A stretch of DNA of 64,000 nt from Planctomycetota bacterium (GTDB lineage: Bacteria; Planctomycetota; Planctomycetia; Planctomycetales; Planctomycetaceae): contig VGZH01000002.1 of assembly GCA_016872645.1 (NCBI GenBank), forward strand, positions 1 through 64,000. Direction: 5' to 3'. Positions 17,403 to 26,279 of the stretch are shown here, piece by piece (the stretch's first letter is position 1; every line of letters starts with the position of its first letter). A model generated the notes under the pieces. That model was given only the letters and a program-made list of their open reading frames with translations, did no database searches and was not told the origin of the DNA. Made by a program: the position numbers and the translations under genes.

Positions 17403-18065
17403 ATGACATCCTCCGCTCCGTCGTCGTCGTTTCGTTCACCCAAACTGGATCGACCGATTCGGTTGGGCGTGTTGATCTCTGGCGGCGGGACGACGCTGGT
17501 CAACTTCCTGAAAAAGATCAACGCCGGCGAATTGAATGCGGAGGTTGCGGTCGTCATCGCCAGCCGCGAAGGCGTCGCCGGAATTGACCGCGCTCGCGAA
17601 GCCGGGCTCTCTTGCGAGGTGGTTGCTCGCAAGAAGTTCGATTCGGTCGAAAGCTTTTCCAACGCGATCTTCGACCGCTGCCGAGCGGCCAACGTTGATC
17701 TGGTCACGCTGGCCGGGTTTCTGTCGCTGATCAGCATCCCGCCGGACTTCGAGCGGCGAGTGCTCAACATTCATCCGGCGTTGATCCCGGCGTTCTGCGG
17801 CCACGGCTTTCACGGGCATCATGTGCATGAGGCCGTGTTGGCTCGCGGCGTGAAGCTCAGCGGCTGCACGGTCCACTTCGCCGACAACGAATACGACCAC
17901 GGCCCGATCATCATCCAACGCGCCGCCCCGGTTCTCGAAACCGACACCCCCGAAACCCTCGCTGCCCGCGTCTTCGAAGCCGAATGCCAAGCCTACCCCG
18001 AAGCCATTCGCCTATTCGCCGACGGACGATTGGAAATCGCGAACGGGAGGCTGAAAATCAATTAG
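17403..18065 (+). CDS. purN: Phosphoribosylglycinamide formyltransferase PurN
   Basis: Transfers a formyl group from 10-formyl-THF to GAR in purine synthesis. Conserved elements: GVLISGGGTTLVNFL for phosphate binding, NIHPALIPAF with the catalytic Asn-x-His (about residue 120), and HFADNEYDHGPIIIQ with the catalytic Asp. 220 residues from ATG 17403, which has AGGG 9 bp upstream; an ATG at 17385 lacks a site. About 15 extra residues precede the usual N-terminus. It ends 4 bp inside the stop of the next convergent gene. Confidence 0.93.
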   Translation: MTSSAPSSSFRSPKLDRPIRLGVLISGGGTTLVNFLKKINAGELNAEVAVVIASREGVAGIDRAREAGLSCEVVARKKFDSVESFSNAIFDRCRAANVDLVTLAGFLSLISIPPDFERRVLNIHPALIPAFCGHGFHGHHVHEAVLARGVKLSGCTVHFADNEYDHGPIIIQRAAPVLETDTPETLAARVFEAECQAYPEAIRLFADGRLEIANGRLKIN

Positions 18066-18478
18066 AACAATCCCCCAATTGCGGCTGTTCCAAAGACGCC
18101 GACGTGCCAAGTGAAGACTGCCGTGAGACCGTAATAGCCAATCGTGAGAAAACGGTTTCGCAGGTATGGTCTCGCGTCGAACACAGTGAATTCGACGGCT
18201 AAGCGAGTCAGCCAGAAAATCGCCACATAGCCGCAAAAGCAGCGGCCCAATCGTGACCCTGATGCCAACTCCTCGGCGCACGACAGTGAGATGATACCGA
18301 ACGCGATCAAGTTCAGTACCACATAACCTCCCGCCGTCAGAATCCAGTGACGCAACATCGGCGGAAGCTGCGGCAAATGCTCGCGAAACTTTAGCTCGCG
18401 CGGCACTTGAGCACTTCCAATCAACGTGCCGAGGTGCAGTATGCCTGAAATCTGAATCAACAGCTCGAGTCTTGGCAT
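18062..18478 (-). CDS. Small integral membrane protein
   Basis: 138 residues with about four hydrophobic helices (near 5-25, 45-65, 80-95 and 110-130). No family recognised. It starts only 2 bp after the stop of the MBOAT-like gene and on the same strand, so it should be part of that operon and perhaps a partner of the acyltransferase. Composition fits a real membrane protein rather than a shadow frame, because the opposite strand is intergenic or antisense here. Confidence 0.65.
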   Translation of the reverse strand: MPRLELLIQISGILHLGTLIGSAQVPRELKFREHLPQLPPMLRHWILTAGGYVVLNLIAFGIISLSCAEELASGSRLGRCFCGYVAIFWLTRLAVEFTVFDARPYLRNRFLTIGYYGLTAVFTWHVGVFGTAAIGGLF

Positions 18479-18479
18479 G

Positions 18480-19343
18480 TCAGCCTCCAATCAACGGCAG
18501 GATCAGACGTCGCACAAACATCGGATGAAACAGCCAATACGCTCCGGGAATAGTGAAGACCGCAGTAAAGCACCATCCACTGATGCGGTGACGTTTCAGA
18601 AATGGCAATCGGCGTTCGAGCCACACGCCGAAGCCTTGAGCCAGAAAATAAGTGAACGGCAATCCAAAGCCCGCACCGGCAGCAAGTGAAATTGCCAGTT
18701 CGTGAATCAGCCCCGAAAACACAAAGCAACCCGACTCCGCCAGTTGTCCGTTGCGACGCCGAACCAGAGGCCGAAACACGAACTCGTGCGCAAAATCCCG
18801 AAATGCAACGTTCCACCGACGCCCCCAAAACTCGTTGAGTGACGTGGAGAGAATTGGAGCTTGCATGATCGGCTCAACGTTTCTGCCACTTCGCTTCCAG
18901 GCCAACGCGGCCAAATGAAAGAGTCCAAAATGCAACGCGAAGATCAGCCCGATCATGGCGACCCATCCAGCCGTCAGATCGTGCCACTTCAAGCATCGCG
19001 GTGCGACACCAAACAATAATCCAATTCCGAACAACATCTTCAGACCGGCGAACAACCATTCGCCGATCGCGACGTCCGTCGCCTGTCGTCGCCCAAAGAA
19101 CGCTTTGGAATCAAGCCCGGCCCAAAGCAGGTACCAAGCGATCCGAACTGGCCAGCTAGGTCGAGTAGCCGAAGTCTTCAAGAACTGTCGCTCCGCCAAG
19201 AATTTGACGATCACGAAAACTGACAACGAAATCGCCACGAGGCGTGCCGGTGGATTCAGCGGAGTCACGAATGCCCAACCTGTGGGGAGTACCAGCATCC
19301 ATAGCTGCAAAATGCTTGGTTCAGGTTTTTGAGCCGTCGTCAT
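18480..19343 (-). CDS. MBOAT/wax-synthase-like acyltransferase
   Basis: Multi-pass membrane protein, 287 residues. It carries the family-type segment LNEFWGRRWNVAFRDF and, in a later helix, GLIHELAISL, where the His is the presumed catalytic residue of wax synthases and other membrane-bound O-acyltransferases. The likely reaction is transfer of an acyl chain to an alcohol or other hydroxyl; the acceptor is unknown. The following small membrane protein starts 2 bp downstream. It is transcribed away from the BMC operon and shares its upstream region (190 bp) with the DeoR gene. Confidence 0.75.
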   Translation of the reverse strand: MTTAQKPEPSILQLWMLVLPTGWAFVTPLNPPARLVAISLSVFVIVKFLAERQFLKTSATRPSWPVRIAWYLLWAGLDSKAFFGRRQATDVAIGEWLFAGLKMLFGIGLLFGVAPRCLKWHDLTAGWVAMIGLIFALHFGLFHLAALAWKRSGRNVEPIMQAPILSTSLNEFWGRRWNVAFRDFAHEFVFRPLVRRRNGQLAESGCFVFSGLIHELAISLAAGAGFGLPFTYFLAQGFGVWLERRLPFLKRHRISGWCFTAVFTIPGAYWLFHPMFVRRLILPLIGG

Positions 19344-19458
19344 AACTGTCGCTTCCCACCGAAGAACTGCTAACGGTGAACCGAGTTGCCGGAATGCTGA
19401 TTAACACAGCGTTCCGAGCTGACTGCCTCGACTTGGAGGAAATCCAACGAAAATGAAT

Positions 19459-19485
19459 TATAATGATTGATTTTGAATGATTCAT
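19459..19485 (+). promoter_or_regulatory. Putative BMC-operon promoter and DeoR operator
   Basis: In this AT-rich spot, TATAAT (19459-19464) is a perfect -10 box; the best -35 candidate is a weak TTGGAG about 20 bp upstream. Two direct repeats, AATGATTGA (from 19462) and AATGATTCA (from 19476), overlap or follow it at a 14 bp interval. The DeoR gene starts at 19534. Inference: these repeats are the operator through which DeoR controls itself and the BMC genes. Confidence 0.45.
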
Positions 19486-19533
19486 ACGCCATTCTGTTTT
19501 TAGTCAGTCGAACCTCAGAAAGAGGACGGAATC

Positions 19534-20289
19534 ATGCTGGTTGACGAGCGGCGGGCGAAATTGCTGAAAAAGATCGAGGAAATGGGGTTTGTCTCGATTC
19601 AGCAGCTCGTGGAGGAGCTGCAGACCAGTGAATCGACGGTGCGACGGGATTTGGAATATCTTGACGAAACGTCAAAACAAGTCAGAAGAACTCGAGGGGG
19701 AGCGGCCTACATCGGCGAGTCAATCACGGCGTTCGACGAGCGGAAAGATTTGGCGTTGGGGCAAAAGCAACGGATCGCGCGGGTCGTCGCAGACCTGATT
19801 GAACCGCATGAGGTGATCCTGCTGGATGGGGGGACCACGACGCTGGAAGTGGCGCGGGCACTCGTAGGCAAGCCGCTGCAAGTCGTTACGAACTCGATGC
19901 CGATTGTCGGATTGTTCGTCAATCAGCCGAACATCGAACTGATCGTCGTCGGCGGCTACGTCTATCCCAAGACGGGCGTCGCTCTCGGCGATCTGGCGGT
20001 GGCCATGCTGAAGAACGTACATGCTCGGCGGTTGGTGATGAGCGTGGGAGGGATCACCGAAGCGGGCCTGTTCAATAGCAATTCTTTGTTGGTCGAAACC
20101 GAACGCCAGATGCTTTCGGCCGCCGAAGAAGTGATCGTCGTCACCGACAGCAGCAAGTTCGGTCATCGAGCACTGGCGCACCTCGCGCCGTTGACCTCGG
20201 TGCATCGCATGGTTGTTGACGGCGGCGTATCGGCCGAGTGGCGAGAGATGATCGAGAAGGCGGGAATCCAATTGACGGTGGTGGAGTAG
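19534..20289 (+). CDS. DeoR/GlpR-family transcriptional regulator of the BMC operon
   Basis: Sugar-phosphate-sensing repressor of 251 residues. The N-terminal winged helix-turn-helix (about 1-57) reads [21 protein letters not shown]. The C-terminal DeoR sensor domain has the substrate-pocket motifs [16 protein letters not shown] and [13 protein letters not shown]. It is the first gene of the BMC operon and has a strong AGAGGA site about 7 bp before ATG 19534. Regulators of this family usually release DNA on binding a phosphorylated sugar, here plausibly fuculose- or rhamnulose-1-phosphate (inference). Confidence 0.92.
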   Translation: MLVDERRAKLLKKIEEMGFVSIQQLVEELQTSESTVRRDLEYLDETSKQVRRTRGGAAYIGESITAFDERKDLALGQKQRIARVVADLIEPHEVILLDGGTTTLEVARALVGKPLQVVTNSMPIVGLFVNQPNIELIVVGGYVYPKTGVALGDLAVAMLKNVHARRLVMSVGGITEAGLFNSNSLLVETERQMLSAAEEVIVVTDSSKFGHRALAHLAPLTSVHRMVVDGGVSAEWREMIEKAGIQLTVVE

Positions 20290-20290
20290 T

Positions 20291-20364
20291 TCTCTGTGCT
20301 CTCTGTGCCTCTGTGGTGAAAGAAAAAACAGGTTTACCACAGAGACACAGCGGACACAGAGGGA
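20291..20364. repeat. Family F inverted repeat between deoR-like gene and pduL
   Basis: CTCTGTGCCTCTGTGGTGAA on the left and TTACCACAGAGACACAG on the right form a stem with a spacer of about 13 bases. It begins right after the DeoR stop and reaches the GGGAGAA ribosome-binding site of pduL. Confidence 0.8.
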
Positions 20365-20372
20365 GAACTGAG

Positions 20373-21074
20373 ATGAGTGCGGCAACAGCCACGCGATACA
20401 ACCGAGCGGATGTTGAACAGATCGTTCGCGAAGTCTTACTGAAACACTTGCCCGGCGCGGCGGCGAAACCGAAGCCGAACCCGCTCGTGGTTAACATTTC
20501 CGCGCGGCATGTGCATCTGTCGCAGGAGCATGTCGAGGTGTTGTTCGGAAAAGGGGCGCAGCTCGAAGTTCACAAGGCGCTGTATCAGGACGGGTTCTTT
20601 GCCTCGAAGCAGACGGTGATGGTGGTAGGGCCTCGCAAGCGGATGTTGCCCGATGTGCGAGTGCTCGGCCCGTGCCGGCCTTCGCAGGTGGAACTGGCGT
20701 TCACCGACGCGATCTCACTGGGGATCGACGTGCCGGTGCGGATCAGCGGCGATCATCACGACACGCCAGGCTGTGTGCTCGTGGGGCCGAAGGGAGTCGT
20801 GGAACTTAAGGCCGGAGTGATCCGAGCCATGCGGCATGTCCACATGGGACCGGCGGATCTGGAGCATTACGGCGTCAAGAACGGTGACGCGACGCACCTC
20901 CGGATTGAGTCAGTCGGATGCACAACGGTGTTGGAAAACCTCGTGGTGCGAGCTGACCCAAAAGTGAAGCTCGAAGTCCACATCGACACGGATGAAGGAA
21001 ACGCCGTCAACCTGGATGCGGCGACGAAGGTGGAACTCATCAGCCCAAAACCGTGTGCGTGTCATAAACATTGA
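20373..21074 (+). CDS. pduL: PduL-type phosphate propanoyltransferase (phosphotransacylase)
   Basis: Converts acyl-CoA and phosphate to acyl-phosphate and CoA inside the BMC, recycling CoA for the aldehyde dehydrogenase. The 233-residue protein has two PduL domains with zinc-ligand His motifs SARHVHLS (about 48) and MRHVHMGP (about 160). [10 protein letters not shown] is the second conserved block. The N-terminus (about 8-24, [18 protein letters not shown]) is an amphipathic helix of the encapsulation-peptide type. The start at 20373 has GGGAGAA just upstream; the frame is open further 5', but only through the repeat. The C-terminus ends CACHKH, slightly unusual. Confidence 0.93.
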   Translation: MSAATATRYNRADVEQIVREVLLKHLPGAAAKPKPNPLVVNISARHVHLSQEHVEVLFGKGAQLEVHKALYQDGFFASKQTVMVVGPRKRMLPDVRVLGPCRPSQVELAFTDAISLGIDVPVRISGDHHDTPGCVLVGPKGVVELKAGVIRAMRHVHMGPADLEHYGVKNGDATHLRIESVGCTTVLENLVVRADPKVKLEVHIDTDEGNAVNLDAATKVELISPKPCACHKH

Positions 21075-21083
21075 GTGCAAACA

Positions 21084-21143
21084 CAACTGACCACGGACCA
21101 CTGACAACTGACTGGTCCGTCGTCAGTGGTCCGTTGTCAGTTG
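21084..21143. repeat. Family H inverted repeat between pduL and the first BMC-H gene
   Basis: CAACTGACCACGGACCACTG on the left and CAGTGGTCCGTTGTCAGTTG on the right are near-perfect inverted copies around a short spacer. It occupies most of the 111 bp gap. Confidence 0.85.
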
Positions 21144-21185
21144 TTGAAAACAAACATCAGAAGTTTCTTTTCCGGGAGCAATCGA

Positions 21186-21491
21186 ATGGCAGCGAAAGTT
21201 TCAGAAGCGTTGGGGATGATTGAGACGAAAGGTCTCGTCTGTTTGGTGGAGGCGGTGGACGCGATGTTGAAAGCGGCCAACGTGCAGATGATCGGCTGGG
21301 ACAAAGTCGGCAGCGGCTTGGTCACGGCGTTCGTGGTGGGCGACGTCGCCGCCGTAAAGGCCGCGATCGACGCCGGCGCCGCCGCCGCCAGCAAGATCGG
21401 CGAAGTGGTCAGCGTCCAAGTCATTCCGCGCCCGCACGAAGAGCTGAGCGCGGTCCTGCCGGGACCCAAGGGCGGCAAGGCAGCGGGCTAG
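21186..21491 (+). CDS. BMC-H shell protein, first paralogue
   Basis: Hexamer-forming microcompartment shell protein (Pfam BMC domain), 101 residues. The sequence starts [21 protein letters not shown], the typical first strand and helix, and contains the pore-lining region near [18 protein letters not shown] basic tail of about 12 residues (GPKGGKAAG) extends past the usual end. ATG 21186 follows GGGAGCAATCG. It is 61% or so alike by eye to the second BMC-H that follows; the two are likely to form mixed or separate hexamers. Confidence 0.95.
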   Translation: MAAKVSEALGMIETKGLVCLVEAVDAMLKAANVQMIGWDKVGSGLVTAFVVGDVAAVKAAIDAGAAAASKIGEVVSVQVIPRPHEELSAVLPGPKGGKAAG

Positions 21492-21497
21492 TCACTG

Positions 21498-21649
21498 TGG
21501 AGTGCGGGGTGTCAGCCCCGCTTTGGATCTTTGGATCAGACGACGCCTCGTTCGGATGATCTTTCGATCGAATCACAAACCAAATCTGAAAACAAAAGGT
21601 CGCACAGCGACCAAACCAAAGCGGTGCTGACACACCGCACTCCAAAGGG
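21498..21649. repeat. Family A inverted-repeat cassette, copy A2
   Basis: Left arm from 21498 (GGAGTGCGGGGTGTCAGCCC) and right arm ending at 21649 (GCGGTGCTGACACACCGCAC then TCCAAAGGG). It starts 6 bp after the stop of BMC-H 1 and ends 6 bp before the ATG of BMC-H 2, where AAAGGG of the arm can act as ribosome-binding site. Confidence 0.88.
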
Positions 21650-21655
21650 TGTCAC

Positions 21656-21925
21656 ATGAAGGGTGAAGCAATCGGTCTCGTGGAGACCAAAGGGCTGGTG
21701 GCTCAGATCGAAGCGTCGGATGCGATGCTGAAGGCGGCCAACGTCAGCTTGGTAAAGCAAATTCAGATCGGCGGGGCGTATGTCACGACGATCATCCGCG
21801 GCGACGTCGGCTCGGTCCGAGCGGCCGTCGATGCGGGAGCGGCCGCGGCCTCGAAGATCGGCGACCTCGTGTCGGCGCATCTGATCGCTCGGCCGGAGCA
21901 GTCGTTGTTGGACAACTTTGTGTAA
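21656..21925 (+). CDS. BMC-H shell protein, second paralogue
   Basis: Single-domain BMC shell protein of 89 residues, close to the minimum for the family. It reads [21 protein letters not shown] at the start and [20 protein letters not shown] in the pore-side helix. Together with the 101-residue copy it gives two hexamer types, as expected for the planctomycete shell. Its ribosome-binding site is supplied by repeat A2. Confidence 0.95.
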   Translation: MKGEAIGLVETKGLVAQIEASDAMLKAANVSLVKQIQIGGAYVTTIIRGDVGSVRAAVDAGAAAASKIGDLVSAHLIARPEQSLLDNFV

Positions 21926-22070
21926 TGACCAATGTCCAAATCCCAATGTCCAAAGAATGACCAAGGCCCAAATCCCAATGACGAAACGCGACGTTGGGAG
22001 TCGGGAATTTGGGAATTGGAATTTGGTGTTTGGGATTCCTTGGACATTGGGTTTTGGAAATTGGGATTTC
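21926..22070. repeat. Family E inverted repeat, copy E2
   Basis: Left half ACCAATGTCCAAATCCCAA and right half TTCCTTGGACATTGGGTTTT, each internally repeated, form a long imperfect hairpin. It begins directly after the BMC-H stop and ends about 15 bp before ackA. A related copy lies at 6074-6221. Confidence 0.8.
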
Positions 22071-22086
22071 CGCCCCGGATCGCCCC

Positions 22087-23292
22087 ATGAAAGTTCTTGT
22101 CGCCAATCTCGGTTCCACCAGTTTCAAGTATCGACTGTTCGATATGTCGGACGAGTCGCAGCTTGCTCGCGGAGGCATTGACCGGATTGGGCAGGGGCAG
22201 TCGGCTTGCTTTGTCGAGATCGGCGGGCGGCGCGAGGAAACGACTCAGCCGGTGAGCGATCATGCGGCGGCGGTGCGGATGTGTCTCGATCAGCTCACGC
22301 ATCCAGGGTATGGCTGCTTGAAGTCGGTGGGCGAGGTCGCGGCGATTGGGTTCAAGGCGGTGTTTGCCGGAAACCTCAGCGGAGTGCGGATCGTCACGGA
22401 CGAACTGCTCGCCAAGATGGAAGACCTGGCGGATATCGCTCCGGCTCACAATCCGATGTACGCGAAGGCGATGAGGCAGTTGCGGTCAGCGTTCCCGGAG
22501 ATTCCGCTCGTGGCCGCGCTGGAGACGGCGTTTCACGAAACGATCCCGCCGGAGAATCGGCTGTACGCGATCCCGCTCGAATGGTCGCAAGAGTACGAAG
22601 TCCAACGCTGGGGCTTTCACGGCGCGAGCCATCGCTACCTCAATACGCGGATCGCACAGTTAATGAAACGAGACGACTTGCGAGCCATCACCTGCCACCT
22701 CGGCGGGAGTAATTCGTTGTGTGCGGCTCGTGGCGGGAAGAGTCTCGCGAACAGTCTGGGCATGAGTCCTCAGACCGGACTGCCGCACAACAATCGAGTC
22801 GGTGACTTCGACCCGTTCGCCCTGCCGATCATTCTGCGGAAGAGCGGCAAGTCGCTCGAAAAAGTTTTGGAAGATCTGTCGAGCAAAGGGGGGCTGCTCG
22901 GAGTCAGCGGCCTCAGCGGCGACGTGCGTGATCTCGAAGAGGCGGCGGCGAAAGGCCACTCGCGAGCGAAACTCGCGCTCGACCTGTTCATCACCTCGAT
23001 CCGGCAATACCTCGGAGCGTATTTGACGATCCTCGGCGGAGCCGACGCGATCGTCTTCAGCGGCGGCATCGGCGAGAACAGCTCGCTGATTCGTTCCGGT
23101 GTCTGCCGCAATATGGCGTGGGCGGGGATCGAATTGGACGAGAGTAAAAACACGAATCTCGCTCGCGGCAGCGAAGCGAAGATTTCAAAAGACGGCAGTG
23201 AGACACAGATTTGGGTCGTGCCGACAAATGAAGAAATTGTGGTAGCTCGGCAGAGCGTGGAAGTGGTCAACAAGCCAAAGGAGAACCGCTAA
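22087..23292 (+). CDS. ackA: Acetate/propionate kinase
   Basis: Makes ATP from acyl-phosphate produced by PduL. The 401 residues carry the acetokinase motifs: N-terminal [15 protein letters not shown], then [29 protein letters not shown], and [15 protein letters not shown] near the C-terminus. The second motif of the phosphate-binding loop reads LGGSNS rather than the usual LGNGxS, a small deviation that is worth a look. ATG 22087 begins the conserved N-terminus. In other BMC loci this kinase acts in the cytosol, so no encapsulation peptide is expected, and none is seen. Confidence 0.93.
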   Translation: MKVLVANLGSTSFKYRLFDMSDESQLARGGIDRIGQGQSACFVEIGGRREETTQPVSDHAAAVRMCLDQLTHPGYGCLKSVGEVAAIGFKAVFAGNLSGVRIVTDELLAKMEDLADIAPAHNPMYAKAMRQLRSAFPEIPLVAALETAFHETIPPENRLYAIPLEWSQEYEVQRWGFHGASHRYLNTRIAQLMKRDDLRAITCHLGGSNSLCAARGGKSLANSLGMSPQTGLPHNNRVGDFDPFALPIILRKSGKSLEKVLEDLSSKGGLLGVSGLSGDVRDLEEAAAKGHSRAKLALDLFITSIRQYLGAYLTILGGADAIVFSGGIGENSSLIRSGVCRNMAWAGIELDESKNTNLARGSEAKISKDGSETQIWVVPTNEEIVVARQSVEVVNKPKENR

Positions 23293-23373
23293 TTGACGCT
23301 AATCGTCGCTAATCAAGACGAAGAGATTGAATTGTCCTTGTCTTTATTAGCGCCGATGAGTGCCGATTAGCGG
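23288..23373. repeat. Family G inverted repeat between ackA and first BMC-P gene
   Basis: CGCTAATTGACGCTAATCGTC on the left and TTAGCGCCGATGAGTGCCGA then TTAGCGG on the right form an inverted pair. The left arm contains the ackA stop codon (TAA) itself. It ends 16 bp before the BMC-P ATG. Confidence 0.75.
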
Positions 23374-23388
23374 TCCAAGGTGTTCCCT

Positions 23389-23697
23389 ATGTTTATCGGC
23401 CGGATCACGGGCAGTTTGGTTTCGACGCAGAAGGTCGAGTCGATGGTCGGCCAGAAGCTGCTGATCGTCGAGCCGTTGCGGGTCGATGAAAAAGATCAAA
23501 GCAGCCTCAAGCCGACCGGGCGGACGTTTATCACCGTCGATGCCATCGGCTGCGGCGAGGGCGAAATCGTCCTCTGCGTCCAAGGTTCGAGTGCTCGGTT
23601 CACGCCAGAGACGAAGACCTTGCCGATCGACTGCACCGTCATCGGCATCGTGGACACGGTGCAGGTGCATGGGAAGACGGTGTTCAAGTCAACGTAG
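23389..23697 (+). CDS. BMC-P (EutN/CcmL-type) shell protein, first paralogue
   Basis: Pentamer-forming vertex protein of the shell, 102 residues. The start MFIGRITGSLVSTQKVESM and the core GQKLLIVEPL, then GCGEGEIVLCVQGSSARF are classic EutN/CcmL signatures; the end DCTVIGIVDTVQV is the last core strand. ATG 23389 is chosen because AAGG lies 8 bp upstream and the fold starts immediately; a GTG at 23380 would add three residues. It is one of three BMC-P copies in the operon. Confidence 0.94.
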   Translation: MFIGRITGSLVSTQKVESMVGQKLLIVEPLRVDEKDQSSLKPTGRTFITVDAIGCGEGEIVLCVQGSSARFTPETKTLPIDCTVIGIVDTVQVHGKTVFKST

Positions 23698-23804
23698 CCG
23701 TCACGCTCCCGCGTGACGTGCCTTGCAGAGAAGACTCACGAACAGTTCAAAAGCATTCGGAAGCGCCAACAAGAAGGCTCATCACGCGGGAGCGTGATGG
23801 CTAC
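23694..23804. repeat. Family B inverted repeat between BMC-P 1 and the membrane-protein gene
   Basis: GTAGCCGTCACGCTCCCGCG (from 23694, including the BMC-P stop codon) and its inverse CGCGGGAGCGTGATGGCTAC (to 23804) are nearly perfect. The arms are about 27 bases and can also fold on themselves. Confidence 0.88.
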
Positions 23805-23818
23805 TTTCGGGCGACATC

Positions 23819-24373
23819 ATGCCTCAACAAAAAGAAATGACTCCTGAGCAATATGCGGCGATGGAACCGGAAAAGGTTCTGCGAATGATGCAGATCATTG
23901 CCGGTGCTCTGATCGCGGGGGTGTTGTCGTTTGCGGGTGTCGCGAGCTTCATCGTGTTTGGAAACGTTCGGGCGGCTCAGCCGGGAGGTCAAGTGCCGGC
24001 GGCTGGCGGATCCGAAATCATCATGTACATGGCGATGGGCTTTGCGGTCGTCGGTGTCGTGATGAGCTTCGTCATGTCGAATTTGGTCTCGGCGAATGGC
24101 GTGAAGGGCGTGGCCAAGATGGCTCAGGATGGGACATCGACTGGGCCGAAGGAATTGTTTGGGCGACTGCTCGGAGTGGCTCAGGCCAAGATGATTATCG
24201 CGATGGCGTTGGTGGAAGGAGCGGCCTTCTTCAATCTGATTGCGTTCATGACCACGAAGTCGTTGATTCCGTTTGCCATCGTCGCCGGGTTACTGGCGGT
24301 CATGGCGATTCATTTTCCCACGAAGATGAAATTGGCTCGCTGGCTGGAAGAGCAGCAGCGGGAGTTGAGTTAG
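23819..24373 (+). CDS. Four-helix membrane protein encoded in the BMC operon
   Basis: Function unknown; 184 residues. A hydrophilic, Met/Gln-rich N-terminus (MPQQKEMTPEQYAAMEPEKV) precedes four likely transmembrane helices, near 22-48, 67-90, 125-145 and 147-165, and a charged tail (LARWLEEQQRELS). Helix 1 runs QIIAGALIAGVLSFAGVASF and helix 2 MGFAVVGVVMSFVMSNL. I recognise no family. Membrane proteins are rare in BMC operons; possible roles are substrate import or anchoring of the organelle. No encapsulation-type helix is obvious. No strong ribosome-binding site precedes ATG 23819. Confidence 0.8.
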   Translation: MPQQKEMTPEQYAAMEPEKVLRMMQIIAGALIAGVLSFAGVASFIVFGNVRAAQPGGQVPAAGGSEIIMYMAMGFAVVGVVMSFVMSNLVSANGVKGVAKMAQDGTSTGPKELFGRLLGVAQAKMIIAMALVEGAAFFNLIAFMTTKSLIPFAIVAGLLAVMAIHFPTKMKLARWLEEQQRELS

Positions 24374-24382
24374 TTTTGGAGT

Positions 24383-24483
24383 CGTAGGTCAGGCTTTGCA
24401 GCCTGACCTGTTTTGAGTTTGACGTTGAATCGAAAGCCCCCAAATCCAACCCCAAGGAGTCAGGCTAGAAAGCCTGACCTACG
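24383..24483. repeat. Family C inverted repeat between the membrane-protein gene and ALDH
   Basis: CGTAGGTCAGGCTTTGCAGC on the left and the inverse GCTAGAAAGCCTGACCTACG on the right bracket about 46 bases. Each arm is also a hairpin (CAGGCT...AGCCTG). The right arm ends 4 bp before the ALDH ATG. Confidence 0.88.
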
Positions 24484-24487
24484 AAAT

Positions 24488-25909
24488 ATGTCCACAGAAG
24501 CCACCATTCGTGCTGTCGTTCAAGAAGTGCTCACTCAACTGCAAAAGAGGAACGGGTTCGCCGCTCCGTCGAAGGCTCGCAATGGGGACTTTGGTGTGTT
24601 TGCCAATGTCGATGATGCGGTCGCGGCGGCGAATGATGGGTTCAAGAAGTTGCGAGAAACGACGCTCGAAACGCGGGCGAAGGCGATTGAGTGCGTGCGG
24701 CAGATTTGCGTGTCGCAGGCGGTGGAACTCGGCACGGCCGAAATGAAAGAAACCAAAATTGGGCGGCTCGATCACAAAATAGAAAAACTGCAAATCCTGC
24801 GTCGCGTGCCGGGGATGGAGTTCATGCGGTCGGAGGCGTTTTCGGGGGATCATGGTTTGACCGTGATTGAGAACGCTCCGTTCGGGGTCATCGGAGCGGT
24901 CACGCCGGTGACGCATTCGCTGCCGACGCTGGCGTGTAACGTGATCAACATGGTCTCGGCGGGGAACACGGTCGTGTTCAATCCGCATCCCAGCGGCAAG
25001 TTAATCGCGTGCGAGGGGACTCGGCGGATCAACCGCGCGATCTATGAAGCGACCGGCCTCGAAAACCTGTTCACGATCGTCTCCGAGCCGACGCTGGAAT
25101 CGGCCGCCGCGCTGTTCGGTCACAAAGGCATCCGGCTGTTGTGCGTAACAGGCGGGCCAGGCGTCGCGAAGGCGGCTCTGCAAGCCAGCAAGCGAGCGAT
25201 CGTCGCCGGACCGGGCAACCCGCCGGTCGTCGTCGATGAAACCGCCGACCTCACCGTCGCCGCCAAGTCGATCATCGCCGGCGCTGCCTACGACAACAAT
25301 TTGCTGTGCATCGGCGAGAAGGAAGTCTTCGCGGTCAACTCGATCTTCGACCAACTCATGTCCGAGATGACTCGCGCCGGAGCCTACCGCCTGACCGCCG
25401 GCGAAGTAGACCGCATGACCAAAGCCGCGTTCTCGCCGCCAGAGAAACCGGGGGACCACTGGCATCTCAACCGCGACCTCGTCGGCAAAGACGCCGCCGT
25501 CTTGGCCGAACAGATCGGCGTGAAAGTCCCCGCCGGCACGGTGCTGCTCTACGGCGAAACGAACCTCGACAACCCGTTCGTCCCCGAAGAACAAATGATG
25601 CCGTTCGTCCCGTTCATCCGAGTCCGCGACGTCGCCGAAGGGATCGCGTTGGCCAAAGAGGCCGAACACGGCTTCCGCCACACCAGCCTGATCCACAGCC
25701 GCAACGTCCGCAACATGACCGTCATGGGCAAGGAACTCGACACCACGCTGTTCATCAAGAACGGCCCCTGCGGCGCGGGCCTCGGCCTCGGCGGCGAAGG
25801 GTATTTGTCATTCAGCATCGCCGGGCCGACGGGCGAGGGAGTGACGACTCCGCTGACATTCACTCGGCAACGACGATGCACGCTGGTTGATGATTTGAGG
25901 ATCGTGTAG
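24488..25909 (+). CDS. CoA-acylating aldehyde dehydrogenase of the BMC (PduP-like)
   Basis: Oxidises lactaldehyde or a related aldehyde to acyl-CoA using NAD+ and CoA. The 473 residues form an ALDH fold; the catalytic Cys is in [12 protein letters not shown] at about residue 273, and [14 protein letters not shown] and [14 protein letters not shown] are typical of the PduP/EutE group. Residues 2-19 ([18 protein letters not shown]) form an amphipathic helix like that of PduL, followed by a low-complexity linker ([12 protein letters not shown]), so it looks encapsulated. ATG 24488 lies 4 bp after the family C arm, and no good ribosome-binding site is visible. The BMC-P gene that follows starts 2 bp after the stop. 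Confidence 0.93.
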   Translation: MSTEATIRAVVQEVLTQLQKRNGFAAPSKARNGDFGVFANVDDAVAAANDGFKKLRETTLETRAKAIECVRQICVSQAVELGTAEMKETKIGRLDHKIEKLQILRRVPGMEFMRSEAFSGDHGLTVIENAPFGVIGAVTPVTHSLPTLACNVINMVSAGNTVVFNPHPSGKLIACEGTRRINRAIYEATGLENLFTIVSEPTLESAAALFGHKGIRLLCVTGGPGVAKAALQASKRAIVAGPGNPPVVVDETADLTVAAKSIIAGAAYDNNLLCIGEKEVFAVNSIFDQLMSEMTRAGAYRLTAGEVDRMTKAAFSPPEKPGDHWHLNRDLVGKDAAVLAEQIGVKVPAGTVLLYGETNLDNPFVPEEQMMPFVPFIRVRDVAEGIALAKEAEHGFRHTSLIHSRNVRNMTVMGKELDTTLFIKNGPCGAGLGLGGEGYLSFSIAGPTGEGVTTPLTFTRQRRCTLVDDLRIV

Positions 25910-25911
25910 CC

Positions 25912-26169
25912 ATGCAACTCGGAAAGGTGATCGGCCACGCGACCTCAACCGTCAAACATCCGTCGATGAACGGCTGGAAACTGCTTGTCGTGCAGACGCT
26001 GGATTCCAAAGGGGGAGCCGATGGCGAGCCGGTGCTCTGCGTGGACAACTTGGGTGCGGGAGCCGGTCAGCGAGTGATGATCACCAGCGACGGCAAAGCG
26101 GTCAGTCAGATGTTGGGAGACGACAAGTCTCCGGTGCGGTGGGCGGTGATTGGAATTGAGGATGCGTGA
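25912..26169 (+). CDS. BMC-P shell protein, second paralogue
   Basis: EutN/CcmL-type vertex protein, 85 residues. It starts MQLGKVIGHATSTVKHPSM, typical for this family, with GWKLLVVQTL and GQRVMITSDGKAV in the core. The start lies 2 bp after the ALDH stop, the only gap in the operon without a repeat, so ALDH and this shell protein are probably translationally coupled. Confidence 0.94.
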   Translation: MQLGKVIGHATSTVKHPSMNGWKLLVVQTLDSKGGADGEPVLCVDNLGAGAGQRVMITSDGKAVSQMLGDDKSPVRWAVIGIEDA

Positions 26170-26171
26170 CC

Positions 26172-26279
26172 TTGAAGTGCGGACTGTCAGGACCGCTTTG
26201 AATTGAGTGGAGATCGGTGCCGGAAAACAAACGCATATCTAAAGAAACCCAAAGCGGTGCTGACACACCGCACTCCAAA
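26172..26279. repeat. Family A inverted-repeat cassette, copy A3
   Basis: Left arm from 26172 (GAAGTGCGGACTGTCAGGAC) and right arm to 26279 (GCGGTGCTGACACACCGCAC then TCCAAA). The last base of the arm is the first base of the next gene's ATG. Confidence 0.87.
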
